Part shown: piece after piece, positions 60,737 through 64,000 of the stretch
Numbering within the stretch: the first letter of the stretch is position 1
How the letters are laid out: every line of letters begins with the position of its first letter
DNA from: Chamaea fasciata
Taxonomy: Eukaryota > Chordata > Aves > Passeriformes > Sylviidae
Direction: 5' to 3'
Assembly: GCA_029207755.1 (NCBI GenBank)
Contig: JARCOQ010000016.1
Location: 15,211,307 to 15,275,306, forward strand
Length of the DNA stretch: 64,000 nucleotides
Position numbers and translations under genes: made by a program
Notes under the pieces: model-generated
What the model saw: only the letters and a program-made list of their open reading frames with translations
The model's database searches: none
What the model was told of the DNA's origin: nothing

Positions 60737-61547
60737 TGTCTTGGTTTGGGAAGACAGGTATCTGCCAGGTAATAAAAAAAACCAACTGCAGTTTCCTTTG
60801 GGATGGAGAGTGTAAAACCCCCCCCCCCTTTTTTTTTTTTTCCTTTTTCAATTATAAATTACAATCAGAGGCTCTTAGGCAAAGATTTGGGAAATAGGAA
60901 TAGCAGTTCTTTACTAGTATGTAATACAAAGCAAACCAACAAAATCCCCCCCCCCCCCCCAACAACTACAGCATTAATAACAAACGAAAACAGTACCAAG
61001 AACCTTGAGGGCTTTGTTTCACAAAACCCAGGGCAGTTTGGTTTCGGTGTCCCTGCAGGATCCTCAGAGCACCAAGCTGAAACAGTGGAAAAGTCCCGGG
61101 CTGGTCGCTGGGATGGCAGGGTGTCCCGGCAGGCAGGGGCAGGATGTCCCGGCAGCGCAGGGGGTGCAGGGTCACGCTGCAGCAAGAGGAGCAGCGCCGA
61201 AGAAAACCGAAGGAGAGGCAGGGCCTGGACCAGCTCCCGCAGGTGGCAGGGAAAACTCAGGATTCAGGCCGAACCGGTGATAGTAGATTTCCCAGGACTG
61301 GATCCCTTTGGCCACAGTGAAACTCTTCCAGCCAGCAACAGCCGTTCCCTCTCTCCCCGAACGCCGGAAAAAGAAGAGCCCGCAGCTGCCTCAAGCTTTG
61401 TCTTTTACCTGCGTTATCTCCCCCTTCCACCTTTGTCCACCTCTTTGTTTCGGTTAAGTACTCTCAAGTATCCAACACTTGGTCTCCTTGGTAACTTATG
61501 GGGAAAAAATTCTTTAGAGAAAGAAGGAACAAACCTAACCCCCAACA
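60737..61547 (-). mobile_element. Solo LTR of an ERVL-like endogenous retrovirus
   Basis: The 811-base element begins TGTCTTGGTTTGGG, ends CCCCCAACA, and is flanked by a 5-bp direct repeat (CAGGG), as expected for ERVL-class integration. From memory, the terminal sequence resembles LTRs common in songbirds. The - strand orientation is inferred from AGTAAA (60910-60915, complement), a variant poly(A) signal followed by AGAACTGCTATTCC. No gag, pol or env sequence is present, so this is a solo LTR left by recombination. A 350-codon frame across it on + has no viral domain. It contains C runs of 11 and 15 bases. Confidence 0.85.
60946..60960. repeat. C15 homopolymer inside the LTR
   Basis: Fifteen consecutive C residues lie within the LTR. 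A second run (C11 followed by T13) lies at 60818-60841. Both lengths are prone to sequencing error. Confidence 0.95.
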
Positions 61548-61552
61548 CAGGG
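61548..61552. repeat. Right target-site duplication of solo LTR
   Basis: CAGGG directly follows the 3' CA of the LTR and matches 60732-60736. Confidence 0.85.
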
Positions 61553-64000
61553 ACAGCCCAGTGCAGATGTCTGGACTGGATCCAACATCTTGTGAGGAGA
61601 TTATCCGGATACAGCTTCCCACAGTCCTTCCAGCCAGGGCAAACACCCAGGTATGTGCCAGACACCCCAGCTGGATCGTCTGGGACTCACTTCTGCGAGA
61701 AAAGGATCTGCAAAGGGAGAAGGGAAGCACCCAGGCTCAGAATCACCCCCACGTGCGGCTTCTGCCTCTCTCCATGGGTGATGATGCTTAGCCCACGCAG
61801 GGCACGAACACCAGGGTGGGCACGAGAGGCAGTGATAGTGTCGGCTCCAGGGTGAGCACACGGTGGGGATGGTGGTGAGACTGTCCCAGCCCGAGGGGAC
61901 CCATCTCGTGGCATAGAGGGGGATCTTGAGCCAGAGATGTGGTGCAGGAGCTGTCAGGGCAAGGGCGGTGACTGGAGCAGGTAAATCATTAATGCCGGAG
62001 AAAACCAGGCTGGCATCCTGCCCATCACTCGTCGATAGGAAAAGTTGATGTTGGAAGGGGAATTTTCACATGTAACCTTCCCCTCCCTTCTCTGCCTTCC
62101 CTCCGGGGACAGAGGGCTGGAGCGAGGAGCCAGCCCGGAGCCACGCACGCACCCAGCCCCAAACCAGCCTCTTGCCGAGCACGTTCTCTTCCAGCCCAGC
62201 TGGTTTTGCTCCCAGCCTGCTCCGTCTGTGCGCATTAAAGCTTTTTCTAGGTCTGAACTGCTTTTGGCAAGCCAGGCTCCTGTTGGTCCCCACCACCCTC
62301 CCCATGGCTGCTCCCCCCGATCCGCTCCCCGTCTGGCTCCCGCTCCCCCTCCCCGGTCGAAGCCCTGCCAGGGACATGGCAAATCAGCGCGAAGCCTGCG
62401 GGGCAAATCGGTACAAATGAGACCAAGCAAGAGGGTGGGGAGGGACGGCGAGGGGGGGCGATGACTCCTGGGTTGGCGCTTCTGTTCCCGAGTTTGATGT
62501 TTCCTGCAAACAACCCTGTAAATGCTCAGGAGTGACTTCGGACATCACCTGCCCCCCGCCTCGGCGGGGTTTGGGGACGCTGGGTCCCAGACTGGGGGGA
62601 CAGCCCTCGCCCTGCTCCCACAGGCTCCCCGCAGCCTCCCAGCCCTGAGCAGGGACCCAGCCGGGACAGGGGCCGAGCTGTAAGTCCTGACATTTCAATC
62701 TGTTTTGGGGAGGAATGGGGTGGGCGGAGGGTGGAAGGTGCTGGAGGCAGCAGAGGGACTCACTGCGGGTCTGGGCAGGGAACAAAACCCACCACGGACC
62801 TGGAGCGGAAAACAATCCCCTGTTAAAAGCTGCCTGCTCCTGCCAGTTTTCCACTCTCCCAAATAAATTTCCAGGCATCTGGCGGTGCCCAGGGAACGCC
62901 TGTGCCACGCCACAGGCGGGGGGCTCTGCCAGGAGCAGCAGCCGGTACCCGGAGCGGGGATGTGCAAACCCGCTGGGAGCAGGGAGCCGACTGTTCCCAA
63001 GTGATGCTCCTTGATCCCGCTCTCCGGTCTCTTTGCAAGCCGTGTAACTCCTGATTATTAAAGGCACTTGGCACCGGGGAGGTCATATGGGGCCTTTCTG
63101 CTTGGGTTGCTCTCCTAATGACACGTCCGACTGCCTTCACCGGGGATCTGCTCACGCGAGTCCCTGACAATAGAAAGTTTGTGGAGGATTTTGGATGCTT
63201 TTCCCGTGACCGTGTGGTGGTTGCAGAGGTCTGACTGGTTTCCCCACTGAAAAATGAAAGGATACGTTGGGAAAAAGGAACCAGCCTGGGAGGACACAGA
63301 GGGCAGGTTAATTTTAACATATTTACCTCTCCGTGTTTGGGTAATAATCAAAAAGATCAATGGTTTTCTGCAGGTTTGGAGATGTGATGAGTATTTGTGA
63401 TTGTGAAAAAATACAAACGAGGGGAAGGGGGAAATTTAACAGTAAAACAGTATTATCCTCGTTATCCATATCTTTCCCTCTCTAAATCCTTCTTAAAGGA
63501 AGTGAAAACTAAACTGAGCTGTTGAATTGCCAGAGGAGGTGAGTTACTGAGATGCTTAATGGTGTCAACTAGGAATAAACTTCCTCACGCCAGGGAATGT
63601 GTGTTTGGAGGAATTTTGGCAATTAAATCAAAAGGTCACATAACGAGGAACAGTTCACAGCAGTCAGGGGCTTCTTGAAAAAAGGTAAGGAAATCAGGTC
63701 AGTGAGGCCCAGCTGTGCATCAGGGTGGTGGCAAATCCTGGGACTGGCACAGGGAGAAGTTTCTGGCACTCACTGGATGCTGCTGCTCTGCTCACACTCC
63801 TCCTCCATGGCAAGGATTTGGGCTCCCCTCTAGTGAAAATCTGGGACGGGAGGTTGTGGATGTGTCACCCCTCATTCTCTTAGGTCTTCTCACTTTTTCC
63901 TGGAGATCCCACAGAGTTTCAGAGCGCTGCCCCACCCCGGGGCAGTGGTGAGGGGGGCCCGGTTTGGAAGGGAGATGCAGACAGACCCCTTTCCTGCATA
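61553..64000. other. Intergenic or intronic DNA to window end
   Basis: No exon or repeat was recognised. A block at 63010-63180, with CTGATTATTAAAGGCACTTG, GGTCATATGGGGCC and TCCTAATGACACG, resembles the other enhancer-like elements. The last 700 bases are AT-richer and unassigned. Confidence 0.4.

Noticed and set aside
60803..61855. 350-codon frame on + across the solo LTR
   Set aside because: It reads the LTR, including C and A/T runs, probably in antisense, and continues past the LTR end into unique DNA. It contains no retroviral protein motif.
27271..64000. Coding exons of PRR35 or PIGQ, expected downstream neighbours
   Set aside because: No frame showed the conserved C2H2 finger region of PRR35 or recognisable PIGQ sequence. 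They may lie to the right of the window.

Overview
The window is vertebrate nuclear DNA, almost certainly from a bird and probably a songbird. It contains one split gene with GT-AG introns and many 5'-truncated CR1 LINE fragments, several ending in the ATTCTATG-type tail that dominates avian genomes. It also has a solo LTR of the type I associate with passerine ERVL elements. There are no bacterial-style operons, and nearly all of the long open frames are chance frames in GC-rich DNA.

The only gene I can establish is CAPN15 (calpain 15, also called SOLH, small optic lobes homologue) on the + strand. Its complete coding sequence lies in 11 exons between 13122 and 25523. The junctions join in frame to give 1091 codons plus a stop. 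The product has N-terminal RanBP2-type zinc fingers, a calpain protease core with Cys560, His725 and Asn745 all present, and a C-terminal SOL-homology region. The start codon sits 22 bases into an exon that opens after a strong acceptor at 13099, so at least one untranslated exon and the promoter must lie upstream, probably left of base 1. Positions 1-13099 are therefore most likely 5' intron, containing CR1 remnants and otherwise unremarkable sequence. The 3' UTR runs to an AATAAA at 27244-27249, with a Pumilio-type element about 115 bases before it.

From about 27.3 kb to the right edge (nearly 37 kb) I see no recognisable protein-coding exon. This part holds scattered CR1 copies, three conspicuous simple or tandem repeats (28 perfect copies of a 9-mer at 44563, 21 copies of CCCAT at 48585, 18 copies of ATT at 57755), several CpG-rich islands, and a number of AT-richer blocks dense in homeobox, E-box and TGACAG-like motifs that resemble developmental enhancers. 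At 55080-55180 a TATATAA box is followed by a short ATG-less segment ending in a perfect CAG|GTAAGT donor, which may be a noncoding first exon of a gene to the right. In human 16p13.3 the next gene after CAPN15 is PRR35; that this is its counterpart is only a guess. A solo LTR at 60737-61547 is framed by a perfect 5-bp target-site duplication.

I did not find a new enzymatic or defence system here. The observations most worth following up are the putative first exon at 55 kb, the enhancer-like blocks, the solo LTR and the highly homogeneous tandem repeats.
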